Positions 35,007-45,065 of a stretch of DNA of 64,000 nt are shown piece after piece (within the stretch, counting starts at the first letter, position 1; each line of letters starts with the position of its first letter). A model generated the notes under the pieces. It was not told where the DNA came from and made no database searches. It saw only the letters and a program-made list of their open reading frames with translations. The stretch comes from Vreelandella aquamarina (GTDB taxonomy: Bacteria; Pseudomonadota; Gammaproteobacteria; Pseudomonadales; Halomonadaceae). Made by a program: the position numbers and the translations under genes. The stretch is taken from contig NZ_JABYQT010000002.1 of NCBI RefSeq assembly GCF_020075495.1, positions 1 to 64,000 on the forward strand, given 5' to 3'.

Positions 35007-36244
35007 TTAAGTTTTGTTATTTTGAAAAATTACTCCCGTTTGTTACTGCCGCTACGCCAGGTGGATTTCGCATATTTGTATTGATGTTAGCAGGCTTTTT
35101 TCTCGCTAAAGACGAAGCGATTTTCTTTTCAACAGAGTATACCTTGGCCGCTTTTTTTGTAATGGTTTCAGGAATAGGTTTTTCGACGATTATAATAAAG
35201 CGTATGCCAGAGGATAATAGTTTAGCCTTATTTGTGAGGTTTGCATACTCTTCCTTGCTTGCCGGAGGGTCTATCGCTCTAGTTTTGTTATTAATTGCTT
35301 CTTTTTTAGTTCCAGTAACTAATTCCTTGCCAATTTTTTCTCTAATACTCACAACGTCTCTGTACCAAGTATTTAGAAGTTATTTAGTATTCAATAAAAG
35401 TTTTTGGAAGCTTTTTGTTAACGATGTTTTAGTAGCTGTATTTTTTGTATTCATGTTTTTAGTTTTTTTTCTCTATAATGAGAATATACAGGGAAAGCAT
35501 GTGTTGAATCTTCTTTCAGCTTCCTACCTGATGGCTTTTGCTTTCATGATAGCTTTTATAAAATCAAAGGAGAAAGTGGTAACGAAAACTAAAAGAAAAG
35601 CGCTTATATCAAAAGAAGATACGATTTCAAGTTTGATAGTAGGTTTTTCTAATGCTACCAGCAGTGGTGTGGGCTTTATCCTGCCATCACTGTTTGTTGC
35701 CTTGGGAGGTAGCGAGATTGCTATTGTCGCCTCTTTCGCTGCAGCGGTCTTTAGTTCAATGTCAGCTTTGCCTAGAGGTCTGATTAATAATAAGGCATCT
35801 GCCTTGTCAACGATGGTTAAAGATAAGGAATATTCAAGAAAACTAGTTTTGAACCTTAAAATAAAAATACGCAAATTACTTTTTTTCCTTGTTCCTTTGT
35901 TGTCTATCTTTATATTCTCATATTTTTATCTAGGGGAGTTGATCAATGATTATTGGCTGGTTTTCTTCTTTATTTTAATTTTTGCTTTTAATGTGGCAAC
36001 TGGACAGTTAGGCGTCATCGAATCTTTTTTAATAAACTTTTGCGGATATGAAAATTTGTCATTTATAATTAATTTAATGACGTTTTTAATTGTCATGCTT
36101 GTGTTTGTAATAATAAGTAGGTTGCCAGAACCCGAAGAATTTTGGTTTATTTTATATTTAGTGCCACTTGCGCTAGGTGTTTTTAATATCGCTAGAATGT
36201 TTTTATATAAAAATATGATTAAGCGCTATTTTAGAAAGCCATAG
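35003..36244 (+). CDS. Polysaccharide flippase-like (Wzx/MATE-type) membrane protein
   Basis: A 413-residue integral membrane protein with about 12 hydrophobic helices spread over the whole length and short basic loops, as in Wzx-type flippases. Pairwise identity in this family is low, so the call rests on topology and gene context. It would flip undecaprenyl-linked glycan units. This is not needed by an ABC-exported capsule, so it may serve LPS/O-antigen or another glycan with the GT25 neighbour. It is AT-rich. The composition returns to GC-rich soon after its stop, marking the right edge of the insert. Confidence 0.7.
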   Translation: MIKFCYFEKLLPFVTAATPGGFRIFVLMLAGFFLAKDEAIFFSTEYTLAAFFVMVSGIGFSTIIIKRMPEDNSLALFVRFAYSSLLAGGSIALVLLLIASFLVPVTNSLPIFSLILTTSLYQVFRSYLVFNKSFWKLFVNDVLVAVFFVFMFLVFFLYNENIQGKHVLNLLSASYLMAFAFMIAFIKSKEKVVTKTKRKALISKEDTISSLIVGFSNATSSGVGFILPSLFVALGGSEIAIVASFAAAVFSSMSALPRGLINNKASALSTMVKDKEYSRKLVLNLKIKIRKLLFFLVPLLSIFIFSYFYLGELINDYWLVFFFILIFAFNVATGQLGVIESFLINFCGYENLSFIINLMTFLIVMLVFVIISRLPEPEEFWFILYLVPLALGVFNIARMFLYKNMIKRYFRKP

Positions 36245-36316
36245 CGTATCTTAATTGTCATCGCACGGTAAATCATGGGAACAGCACAATTAGAGTTTGC
36301 CGGGTTAGGAGGAGTA

Positions 36317-36826
36317 TTATGCTTGCCCCCAATGAGCAACCCCCCGGTATTTCCTGCCGGCCCCACTCCTGTCGTACCATCCCTTTTCTACACACCGATG
36401 AAAACTCGACTACTGCCAATCGCCGGGTGCCTGGGCCCAGCCGTGTTTGACCGGGTTGTAGTGGATGTAATCCATGTGCTGCTGCCAATCGTTGTCGTCG
36501 CGAATGACGTGCTCCCAGAACCCGCGCTGCCAGGCGGTTTGGGTGCCTGGGGGGAGCAGGAACTCTTTTGAGGCGTATTTCTTGATATCCCGCCAGCGAG
36601 AGGAGTAGTCCGAATCGCCTTCGGGCAGGGTCCAGAGGCAGTGCAGGTGATCGGGCAGCAGGACGAAGGCGTCCATGACGAACGGGCGCTCTTCCCGCAC
36701 ACGGCGCAGCGCTCGGCCGAGTGCATTGATGTTCAAATGATCGGCCAGCAGCGGTTGGCGAGCGTAGGTGACTACGGTGAAGAAGTAGGTGCCGCCAGGT
36801 ACGTGGGCGCGTCGGTGGGTTGCCAT
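36317..36826 (-). pseudogene. REP-associated tyrosine transposase (RAYT), truncated by an amber codon
   Basis: The open part (36410-36826) encodes 138 residues of a Y1-type HUH transposase: GGTYFFTVVTYARQPLL, the HLH motif in LLPDHLHCLW, and DYIHYNPVKHGW with the tyrosine helix. The frame then meets TAG after GDWQ. Reading through it continues in the same frame as SSFHRCVEKGWYDRSG for 30 more codons to a TAA at 36317. The amber replaces the Tyr of the conserved WxYSSFH motif. One base change explains the break. RAYTs mobilise REP palindromes, and the palindromic repeats elsewhere in this window are possible partners. The truncated protein may still be made. Confidence 0.8.
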
Positions 36827-36918
36827 GCGGGCCTCCTGCCATATCTGCTACCGGATGGGGGTATCCGTATCATGGCTTGCGAAGCATACTTGGCTCAAGT
36901 GTCTGTCGGCATGGCAAG

Positions 36919-36938
36919 GCCGCCTCAGGCGAGGCGGC
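36919..36938 (-). terminator. Hairpin after rnk
   Basis: GCCGCCTC and GAGGCGGC form an 8-bp stem with a 4-base loop, 9 bases past the rnk stop. The T run on the minus strand is poor, so termination may be weak. Confidence 0.55.
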
Positions 36939-36946
36939 GGCATGAA

Positions 36947-37360
36947 TCAGCGGTGGAACTGCTTTTCGCGCTCGGGCTGCCAGAGGATGGCGTCCACGCG
37001 TAGCTGTACGGTGGCGTTGTTGGGAATCGGCCAGTGGATGACATCGCCCACCTTGAGACCGATCAAACCCGCGCCAATCGGCGCCATGACGGAAATAGCG
37101 TCTTCCACGGAATCGAGCGCGTGCGGGTAGACCAGGGTGCGGATCATCTGGCGCCCGCGGGTGAGCTCGGTAAAGCGGATCTGGCTGTTCATGCTGACGA
37201 CGTTATCCGGAATCAGCTCCGGGTCAATCACTTCGCCGCGCATCAGCTCTTCTTCGAGCAGTTCGGCCACGGCCAGCTCCTTGCCGGTGGCGCTGTCGAT
37301 CAGCCGCTGCAGGCGCTCGGCATCAAGCCGGTTGATAATGATCGGGGGGCGCTGCTCCAT
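36947..37360 (-). CDS. rnk: Regulator of nucleoside diphosphate kinase
   Basis: A 137-residue GreA/GreB-related protein that binds RNA polymerase without the long coiled-coil tip. PIIINRLDAERLQRLID begins the short N-terminal helices. The FKBP-like C-terminal domain shows TLVYPHALDSVEDAISVMAPIGAGLIGL. Length matches Rnk. It is a single gene between the RAYT remnant and gdhA, with GC content typical of core genes. Confidence 0.93.
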   Translation of the reverse strand: MEQRPPIIINRLDAERLQRLIDSATGKELAVAELLEEELMRGEVIDPELIPDNVVSMNSQIRFTELTRGRQMIRTLVYPHALDSVEDAISVMAPIGAGLIGLKVGDVIHWPIPNNATVQLRVDAILWQPEREKQFHR

Positions 37361-37434
37361 GTTTACTCTCCTTGGAAAGCAATAAAATCAATCGTATACA
37401 TTAATTAAATGATAAATAAACGATTTTTGTAGCT

Positions 37435-37473
37435 ACCAATAAAAACAGTCCTCCCCGAAAGGGAAGGACTGTT
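37435..37473 (-). terminator. Rho-independent terminator after gdhA
   Basis: AACAGTCC and GGACTGTT form the stem, extended by C-rich/G-rich arms. On the minus strand it is followed by TTTTTATTGG. It lies 40 bases past the gdhA stop. Confidence 0.85.
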
Positions 37474-37512
37474 CACCATCGCCAGTGTAAGCGATCTGGC
37501 AGGGGAAGGCGA

Positions 37513-39077
<1,565 letters not shown>

Positions 39078-39106
39078 GGGCCACAGGAGTGATCGAAATT
39101 GGTGCA

Positions 39107-39272
39107 GTAGCGCGTGGTAAGCCGTCAGGCGCACCCGCGGAAGCAGCGCGATGAGCGCTGCCGATGTGGTGCAAAAGCCAGATTGGGTGCCGCCATCGAG
39201 GCGCCTTGGCAGGCGCCATCCGCGGGTGCCTTATTTGCTCGTATCCTTGCAAAACGTTACCACGCGCTACGG
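39107..39272 (-). repeat. Dispersed palindromic element, full copy in inverse orientation
   Basis: GTAGCGCGTGGTAA at 39107-39120 and TTACCACGCGCTACGG at 39257-39272 bound a 166-bp unit. Read on the minus strand it matches the copy at 5102-5271 throughout, including the GAGGCGCC/GGCGCC-type hairpin and the GCAGCGC/GCGCTGC hairpin. It sits directly downstream of the ggt stop. Confidence 0.88.
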
Positions 39273-39297
39273 TTTGCCGTAACGCGTGGCAATTCAA

Positions 39298-40905
39298 TCA
39301 AACGGGGAGGACGGCGCCGTCGGCGCGGGGTTCGGTGCCGCCTTGGAGGATGCCGGTTTCCGGGTGGCGCAGGATGATCTGGCCGCGCCCGAAGGTGAGG
39401 CCGTCGGTGCAGCGTACGATGCGGTGGCCGCGGCGTTCGAGGGCCTGGGCGATATGGTCGGGGAAGCCGGGCTCTACTTCCACGGTCTTGCCGTCGACCC
39501 ATTTCCAGCGCGGCAGATCCAGCGCGGCCTGGGGGTTGAGGTGATCCTGGAGCATGTTGGCGACGACCTGTACGTGGCCCTGAGGCTGCATGTAGCCACC
39601 CATCACGCCAAACGGACCGACCGCCTGGTCATCCTTGGTGATGAAGCCGGGGATGATGGTGTGGTAGGTGCGCTTGCCCGGACGCAGTACGTTGGCGTGC
39701 TCCTCATCCAGCGAGAACGACCAGCCGCGGTTCTGCAGGCTGATGCCGGTGCCGGGCACGACGATACCCGAGCCGAAACCCTCGAAGTTGCTCTGGATGA
39801 ACGACACCATGTTGCCTTCATCGTCGGCGGTGGAGAGATATACCGTGCCGCCCAGCAGCGGATTGCCGTGCTGCGGGTCGATGGCGTCATGGCCAATCAG
39901 CTCGCTGCGCTGCTTGAGATACCCTGCCGAGAGCATCTGCTCGACGCTGAGCGTCATGTGCTCGCGTTCGGTGATATAGCGCAGGCCATCCACGTAGCCA
40001 AGCTTGGTGGCTTCGATGCGACGATGTACCGACTCCACTGGGTCGTGGGGTTCGTCGCCCAGGGCGTCCAGAATGCCCAAGGCCTGCAGAGCGATCAGCC
40101 CGCTGCCGTTGGGTGGAATTTCCCAGATATCGTGGCCGCGGTAGCGCACGCTGATGGGATCGACCCATTCCGGCGTGAAGGCAGCGAGGTCTTCCTTGCG
40201 CAGAAAACCGCCGTGCTGTTGCGAGAAGGCGTCCATGGCGTCGGCCAGCTCGCCCTCGTAGAACGCCTTCGCGCGGGTGTCGCCGATCGCGCGCAGGGTC
40301 TTGGCCATCTCCGGCGAGCGCCATACGTCGCCGGGTTTGGGGGCGTGGCCGTCAGGGGCGAAGTGCTCGAACCAGGGCGCGAACTCTGCGCCATCGTACT
40401 GGCCGTAGCGCGTATGTGCCTGGGCCCAGAGTCGGCTGGCGGTGGGCAGTACCGCGTAGCCTTCATCGGCAAGCTCGGCGGCCGGCGCCATCAGTGCTTC
40501 GAAGGGCAGCTTGCCGAAACGCTCGGAAAGCGCGGCCCAGGCGCCCGGCGCGCCGGGAACGGTCACCGGCACCAGGCCGTGGGCGGGCATTTCCGTGTGG
40601 CCTTTTTCACGCACGCCATCGCAGGAGATGCCCTGAGGCGCGCGGCCGCTGGCATTCAGGCCGTGCAGCTTGCCCTTGACCCATACCAGAGCGAATGCGT
40701 CGCTGCCGATACCGTTGGAGGTCGGCTCGACCACGGTAAGGGCGGCGGCGGTGGCAATTGCCGCATCGATGGCGTTACCGCCCTGGCGCAGAATGTTGAC
40801 GCCTACCTGGGCCGCCAGTGATTGTGAGGTAGCCACCATGCCGCGCTTGCCGAAGGTAACGGTGCGCCTGGAGGCCGCCGGGTAGTAGTGAGGGTCGAGA
40901 TTCAT
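39298..40905 (-). CDS. Gamma-glutamyltransferase family protein
   Basis: A 535-residue Ntn-hydrolase of the gamma-glutamyltransferase family. It contains GMVATSQSLAAQVGVNILRQGGNAIDAA at the start, the autocleavage region NPLLGGTVYLSTADDEGNMVSF with a candidate nucleophile Thr, and a C-terminal TYHTIIPGF/GVMGGYMQPQGHVQ. No signal peptide is seen, so it is probably cytoplasmic and acts on imported compounds. The start at 40905 has AAGGA 9 bases upstream. It lies 10 bases after tctA, making it the last gene of a tctCBA-ggt operon. A gamma-glutamyl or related amide substrate is inferred. Confidence 0.88.
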   Translation of the reverse strand: MNLDPHYYPAASRRTVTFGKRGMVATSQSLAAQVGVNILRQGGNAIDAAIATAAALTVVEPTSNGIGSDAFALVWVKGKLHGLNASGRAPQGISCDGVREKGHTEMPAHGLVPVTVPGAPGAWAALSERFGKLPFEALMAPAAELADEGYAVLPTASRLWAQAHTRYGQYDGAEFAPWFEHFAPDGHAPKPGDVWRSPEMAKTLRAIGDTRAKAFYEGELADAMDAFSQQHGGFLRKEDLAAFTPEWVDPISVRYRGHDIWEIPPNGSGLIALQALGILDALGDEPHDPVESVHRRIEATKLGYVDGLRYITEREHMTLSVEQMLSAGYLKQRSELIGHDAIDPQHGNPLLGGTVYLSTADDEGNMVSFIQSNFEGFGSGIVVPGTGISLQNRGWSFSLDEEHANVLRPGKRTYHTIIPGFITKDDQAVGPFGVMGGYMQPQGHVQVVANMLQDHLNPQAALDLPRWKWVDGKTVEVEPGFPDHIAQALERRGHRIVRCTDGLTFGRGQIILRHPETGILQGGTEPRADGAVLPV

Positions 40906-40915
40906 GGTCGATTCC

Positions 40916-42472
40916 TTATTCTTGAGAGACGTCATCTTGGTAGGCGCCATTCTGTGCCGCTTCAGCGCGCTGCGCCAGCAAGCGGCGCTGACGAATATAG
41001 CTGTAGATACTGTAGGCCACGGACAGCACGGCCAGGGCCAGCAGCAGCGCCGAGATCGGCCGGGTGAAGAACAGGCTCCAGTCGGCGCTGGTCTGGAAGG
41101 CCCGGCGCAGATTGGTTTCCGCGATGGGGCCGAGCACCACGCCCAGCACGAGCGGGGCCAGTGGGTAGTCCAGCTTCTTCATCAAGTAGCCGATGGTGCC
41201 GATGGCGGCCAGCAGATACAGATCCGAGAGGCGATTGTTGAGCGTGTAGGTGCCGATTGCACAGCAGGCCAGCACCACCGGCACCACGATGTACTTGGGC
41301 ACGTTCAGAAGCCGCATGAAGGCGCGCATCATCAAGATGCCGATGAACAGCATGAAGAACGACGCCACCGCCATGGCGATGAACATGCTGTACACCAGAT
41401 CCGGATGATCCAGAATCAGGCGTGGCCCGATGCTGATTCCGTGCACCATGATCGCCGCCATCAGTACGGCATCGGCAGGCGAGCCGGGGATGCCCAGCGA
41501 AATCAGCGGAATCAGGCTGCCGCCCACGGTGGAGGAGTTGCCGGCTTCAGAGGCGACCACGCCTTCCGGCTCACCCTTGCCGAAGGTTTCCGGGTGCTTG
41601 GAAGCGCGCTTGGCCTGATCATAAGCAACCAGGTTCGAAATCGAGCTGCCCGCGCCGGGCACGGCACCGATGAAGACGCCCAGAAGCGACGAGCGCAGGA
41701 TGTTGAATGGCTTGCGCAGGGTGCTCTTGATCACGTCCCACAGGTGCGGGCGCATGTCGCCACTGACCAGCGACGAGGACGACACTTGCTGGCTGGACGA
41801 GCTGGGTTCGAGTTCAGACAGCAGCTGGCTCATGGCGTACATGCCGATCAGCACCACCAGAAAGGGGATGCCCGCCGTGAGCAGCTCATAGCCGAAGGTG
41901 AAGCGTTCGCGGGCCATCAGCGGGTCGGGGCCGATGGTGGCGATGCCGATACCGATCAGCCCGGCGATCAGCCCGCGCATCACTGAATCACCCACCAGGC
42001 TTGCGATGATCGTGAGGGCGAAGACGATCAGGGCAAAGTACTCCCAGGGGCCAAGCTTGACGGCCAGCAGCGCCAGGGGCGGGGCGGCCACGATGAGCAC
42101 CACGATCGAGATCAGCGACCCCACGAAGGAGGCAAACAAGCCCAGCGAGAGCGCACGGCCCGGCTGGCCGCTGCGCGCCATGGGAAAGGCATCGAAGGTG
42201 GTGGCCACCGCCGAAGGGGTACCGGGAATGCCCAGCAGCGCGGCACTGAACAGGCCACCGCTCAGTCCGCCGACATAGACCGAGAGCATGACCGCAATGC
42301 CCTGCATGGGCGGCATGGCAAAGGTGAGCGGCAGCGTCAGCACGATGGCCATGGTAATGGTGAAGCCCGGAATGGCGGCGGCGACGATACCGGCAAAGGT
42401 TGCCACCGCCATCAGCATCAGCGTGTAGGGCTCGGTGACGCCGCCAAGGGCGAGTAAGAATGCATCCATCAT
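40916..42472 (-). CDS. tctA: Tripartite tricarboxylate transporter, large permease TctA
   Basis: A 518-residue membrane protein of the TctA family with about 12 helices and the typical glycine/proline-rich motifs: AAIPGFTITMAIVLTLPLTF, GIPGTPSAVATTFDAFPMA, GAVPGAGSSISNLVAYDQAK and GNSSTVGGSLIPLISLGIPGSP. It forms the channel with TctB (12 bases upstream) and receives substrate from TctC. Substrate specificity in this family is broad and cannot be read here, but ggt at the 3' end suggests a glutamyl-type compound. Confidence 0.94.
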   Translation of the reverse strand: MMDAFLLALGGVTEPYTLMLMAVATFAGIVAAAIPGFTITMAIVLTLPLTFAMPPMQGIAVMLSVYVGGLSGGLFSAALLGIPGTPSAVATTFDAFPMARSGQPGRALSLGLFASFVGSLISIVVLIVAAPPLALLAVKLGPWEYFALIVFALTIIASLVGDSVMRGLIAGLIGIGIATIGPDPLMARERFTFGYELLTAGIPFLVVLIGMYAMSQLLSELEPSSSSQQVSSSSLVSGDMRPHLWDVIKSTLRKPFNILRSSLLGVFIGAVPGAGSSISNLVAYDQAKRASKHPETFGKGEPEGVVASEAGNSSTVGGSLIPLISLGIPGSPADAVLMAAIMVHGISIGPRLILDHPDLVYSMFIAMAVASFFMLFIGILMMRAFMRLLNVPKYIVVPVVLACCAIGTYTLNNRLSDLYLLAAIGTIGYLMKKLDYPLAPLVLGVVLGPIAETNLRRAFQTSADWSLFFTRPISALLLALAVLSVAYSIYSYIRQRRLLAQRAEAAQNGAYQDDVSQE

Positions 42473-42484
42473 GAAATCACCTGT

Positions 42485-42982
42485 TTACCACTGGGCACGG
42501 GGCAGGTAGATGCTGAACACGTCAGCGAAGAGATAGTACGGGCCGACCGAAAACAGCAGCGCCACCCCCAGCACGATCAGCAGCGTGACCGGGCGCTTGG
42601 GGGCCAGGAACAGCTGAGCGAGCAGCAGATAGGCAAACGTGCTGAGAATGAAGCCGGCAAACGGCATCGCGATCATGTAGGCAATGAACAGCCCCAGGTT
42701 CACCAGCACGCTCTTCAGCGCGCCAAGGCGCTGAAAGGCGCTTTGCAGGGTGGTTCTGGGAATGCCGCGCTTGACAAGTTCCATGATGAACGCCGCCACG
42801 CACAAGACGGCGATGGATGAAAAAACGAGCTGCGGGAAGGTACCGGCACCCATGGGCTCCCAGCGAGAGGCCGGCAGTGAGCCGGCCCTGGAGGCCATGA
42901 ATATTGCACCTATCGCAAGCACCACATACGAGGCTAGCTGCAGCGTGGGCACTAGCGCGGCGTCTGGGGTCTTACGCTCCAT
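42485..42982 (-). CDS. tctB: Tripartite tricarboxylate transporter, small permease TctB
   Basis: A 165-residue protein with four hydrophobic helices (about 12-30, 45-65, 85-110, 120-155), the size and topology of TctB. A strong AGGAGG sits 5 bases before the ATG. It lies 24 bases downstream of tctC and 12 upstream of tctA. Confidence 0.9.
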   Translation of the reverse strand: MERKTPDAALVPTLQLASYVVLAIGAIFMASRAGSLPASRWEPMGAGTFPQLVFSSIAVLCVAAFIMELVKRGIPRTTLQSAFQRLGALKSVLVNLGLFIAYMIAMPFAGFILSTFAYLLLAQLFLAPKRPVTLLIVLGVALLFSVGPYYLFADVFSIYLPRAQW

Positions 42983-43006
42983 GAGGTCCTCCTGTAAGCG
43001 CGCTGA

Positions 43007-43957
43007 TTAATCGAGCAGTTGAGCGTTCTCTTCGATGAATTGATCGTTACGCTCCAGGTAGTCGATGTAATCGGCCCGGTTCATGAAACGCGCGGTGCCA
43101 CCGATGTTGACGATGTCGGTCTGGAATTCATCGCTTTGCGCCACGGTTTCCAGCGCGTTTTCCAGGCGTTCGATGATCTCGTCGGGGGTGTCCTTGGGAA
43201 CGACGATGCCGCGGGTCACCTGGAACTCGAGGTCATAGCCCAGTTCGTGCAGGGTGGGCACCTCGGGCATCTCGTTCAGGCGCTCTTCGGTGGCGGCGGC
43301 AAGCACGTTGACGTCACCGTTTTCGATGAAGGCCTTGGCCGACTGATAGTCTTCGATGGTCATGGTGATATGCCCACCGGCCAAGGCGCGCAGGCGCTCG
43401 CCGGTGCCTTCATAGCCCACGTAGCCGAACTGGGTATCGGTGGCCTGTTCGAACTGCACCGCCCACAGGTGCGGAATGCCGCCCAGCGTCACCCCCATGC
43501 GGTACTTGCCAGGCTCGCCCTGTACGGCTTCGAGCATGTCGTCGAGGGTTTCCCAGCCGCTGTCGGCGCTGACCATGATGACGGAGTCGTCGCTGGTCAT
43601 CATGGCAACGGGCTCGAAGGAATCCCAGTTGAGTTCGGTCACGCCGGAGTGGTGGGCAATCAGCAGGCCTTCGTGGATCTGGCTGATGGTGTAGCCATCC
43701 GGCGCGCGGCGGGAAGCCTCGCGCAGCCCCACGGTGCCGCTGGCGCCGGGCATGTTGATGATGGGCACCGGCTGACCCAGCTCCTTTTCCATATGCCGGC
43801 CGACCAGGCGCATCATCAGGTCGCTGGCGCCGCCGGGGCCCCAGGGCACGACGAACTCGATCGGGCGTTCGGGGTACTCGTTGGCCGCCATGGTGAAGGT
43901 GGGAAGGGCAAGTGCCGCTGAAAGAGCAGACACGGTGAACAGCGTTTTGAACGTCAT
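43007..43957 (-). CDS. tctC: Tripartite tricarboxylate transporter substrate-binding protein TctC
   Basis: A 316-residue periplasmic binding protein. A signal peptide (about 1-23, TFTMAANEYP cleavage region) is followed by the family opening YPERPIEFVVPWGPGGASDLMMR and the INMPGASGTVGLREASR loop. The start at 43957 has AAAGGA upstream; the open frame 14 codons further up is not needed. It is the first gene of the operon. The intergenic DNA upstream contains a perfect palindrome at 44259-44270. Confidence 0.93.
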   Translation of the reverse strand: MTFKTLFTVSALSAALALPTFTMAANEYPERPIEFVVPWGPGGASDLMMRLVGRHMEKELGQPVPIINMPGASGTVGLREASRRAPDGYTISQIHEGLLIAHHSGVTELNWDSFEPVAMMTSDDSVIMVSADSGWETLDDMLEAVQGEPGKYRMGVTLGGIPHLWAVQFEQATDTQFGYVGYEGTGERLRALAGGHITMTIEDYQSAKAFIENGDVNVLAAATEERLNEMPEVPTLHELGYDLEFQVTRGIVVPKDTPDEIIERLENALETVAQSDEFQTDIVNIGGTARFMNRADYIDYLERNDQFIEENAQLLD

Positions 43958-44483
43958 CGTTTTTTCCTTTGGCAGGTTGTTGTAAATAAGGCGATACATT
44001 CCATTACTCGCTGCGGCGCAAGCGCCGAGAGAGCAGCCTTGAAAGCAAGAGAGCGAAAAAATGGCAGACCGGAGGCGTAGCAGATCAATGCAGCCAAGCG
44101 CGAAGGTTCAGGCGCGTCAACGGGGTGAGCGCTTGAAGCCAGGCCTCGGCGTGTATTGAAAACGGCGTGTCAATCAGCCCAAGAATTCACTTCGAGTGAC
44201 CATCTCGAGCCGCAGGCACGGTTGAAAATGGCGCATTCGTTGATCGTTTATTTTTTAGAAAATCGATTTTTTAACGAAGTTAGACTATAGGTGAAGGAAG
44301 AAAGCGACGTCAATAGCACGCGCAGGCCAAAAATCGACGATTGATGATTTTGTAGACATCAAGTGCCTCAAGCGCGCAAACAGGCGTTAACTTTACTGAA
44401 GATGGGGCGATGGGGAAAAACCGATACCCGAAAAGGCGGCTGAAAGGCTGCCTGCACTGCGTCATGCCACCCGCTTTTATCTC
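43958..44483. other. Gene-free region between tctC and rfaH
   Basis: A 526-base stretch with no open frame worth calling on either strand. It should hold the tctCBA-ggt promoter and the end of the rfaH operon. Seen here are a perfect palindrome AAAATCGATTTT (44259-44270) and an imperfect dyad with AAAATC/GATTTT arms (44330-44351). A weak AGGCGGC/GCTGCCT hairpin near 44434-44453 may terminate the rfaH transcript. Confidence 0.6.
44259..44270. promoter_or_regulatory. Palindrome upstream of tctC, possible operator
   Basis: AAAATCGATTTT is a perfect 12-bp dyad about 300 bases upstream of the tctC start, in an AT-rich patch. A related imperfect dyad lies 60 bases further. Regulatory use is a guess from position. 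Confidence 0.3.
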
Positions 44484-45062
44484 TCAGCCATTACCCTTTC
44501 GCAGTTGATCCAGCGGCACGTTCAGGTGCTGGGGGCGCTGCAGCACGTTCAGCAGCACGATGGCACGCTCTTCCCCCTTGCAGCGCTCGAAGATGGCTTC
44601 CAGGTCCTTGAAGGGGCCATCGGTGATGGTGACCTTTTCCCCGGCGCTGAAGTAGGTGTGTATGCCTTCCTGGCGGTGAGGCTGGGCGCGTAGTGCTTCC
44701 ACCAGCGCGCTGGGCACGGAGACGGGCGTGTTGCCGAAGGTAAGCAGGCGCAGCACGCCACGGGTAGAGCGAATAGGCCGCCAGTTGCTGACGACCTGGT
44801 CCAGGCGGATAAACAGATAGTAGGGAAACAGCGGCTCGGTCGCCGTGACCGGTTTACCCTGGCGGCGGCGTTTGACATCCAGCACCGGGTGGAACACTTC
44901 GTAGCCCTGGTTGGTCAGGTGCTGCGCGGCGCGAAACGACTCGCCCCCCTTGCACTGGATAACGTACCAGTTGGCCAGGCAGCGTTGAGCGTCATCCTCG
45001 GCATCATCGGATGCCGAGGCGCCTGGGGCAGAACCATCAAGAGGCGTGCTGCGTTGGTGCAT
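44484..45062 (-). CDS. rfaH: Transcription antiterminator RfaH
   Basis: A 192-residue NusG-family protein. NWYVIQCKGGESFRAAQHLTNQGYEVFHP starts the NGN domain, FPYYLFIRLD follows, and a KOW-type segment (AGEKVTITDGPFKDLEAIFERCKGEERAIVLLNVL) ends it. The pattern matches the specialised RfaH branch, with about 30 extra N-terminal residues. RfaH keeps RNA polymerase from terminating in long surface-polysaccharide operons that carry ops. An exact ops core is present at 595. It starts 3 bases after the oxoamine synthase stop, so it is the last gene of the polyketide synthase operon. Confidence 0.9.
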   Translation of the reverse strand: MHQRSTPLDGSAPGASASDDAEDDAQRCLANWYVIQCKGGESFRAAQHLTNQGYEVFHPVLDVKRRRQGKPVTATEPLFPYYLFIRLDQVVSNWRPIRSTRGVLRLLTFGNTPVSVPSALVEALRAQPHRQEGIHTYFSAGEKVTITDGPFKDLEAIFERCKGEERAIVLLNVLQRPQHLNVPLDQLRKGNG

Positions 45063-45065
45063 GGG

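Noticed and set aside
36275-37130. Plus-strand frames of 98-124 codons opposite the RAYT and rnk
   Set aside because: They are antisense to recognisable genes and have no supporting motifs.
39286-40821. A 511-codon plus-strand open frame
   Set aside because: It is the antisense of the gamma-glutamyltransferase gene, which has clear family motifs. High GC makes long antisense frames common.
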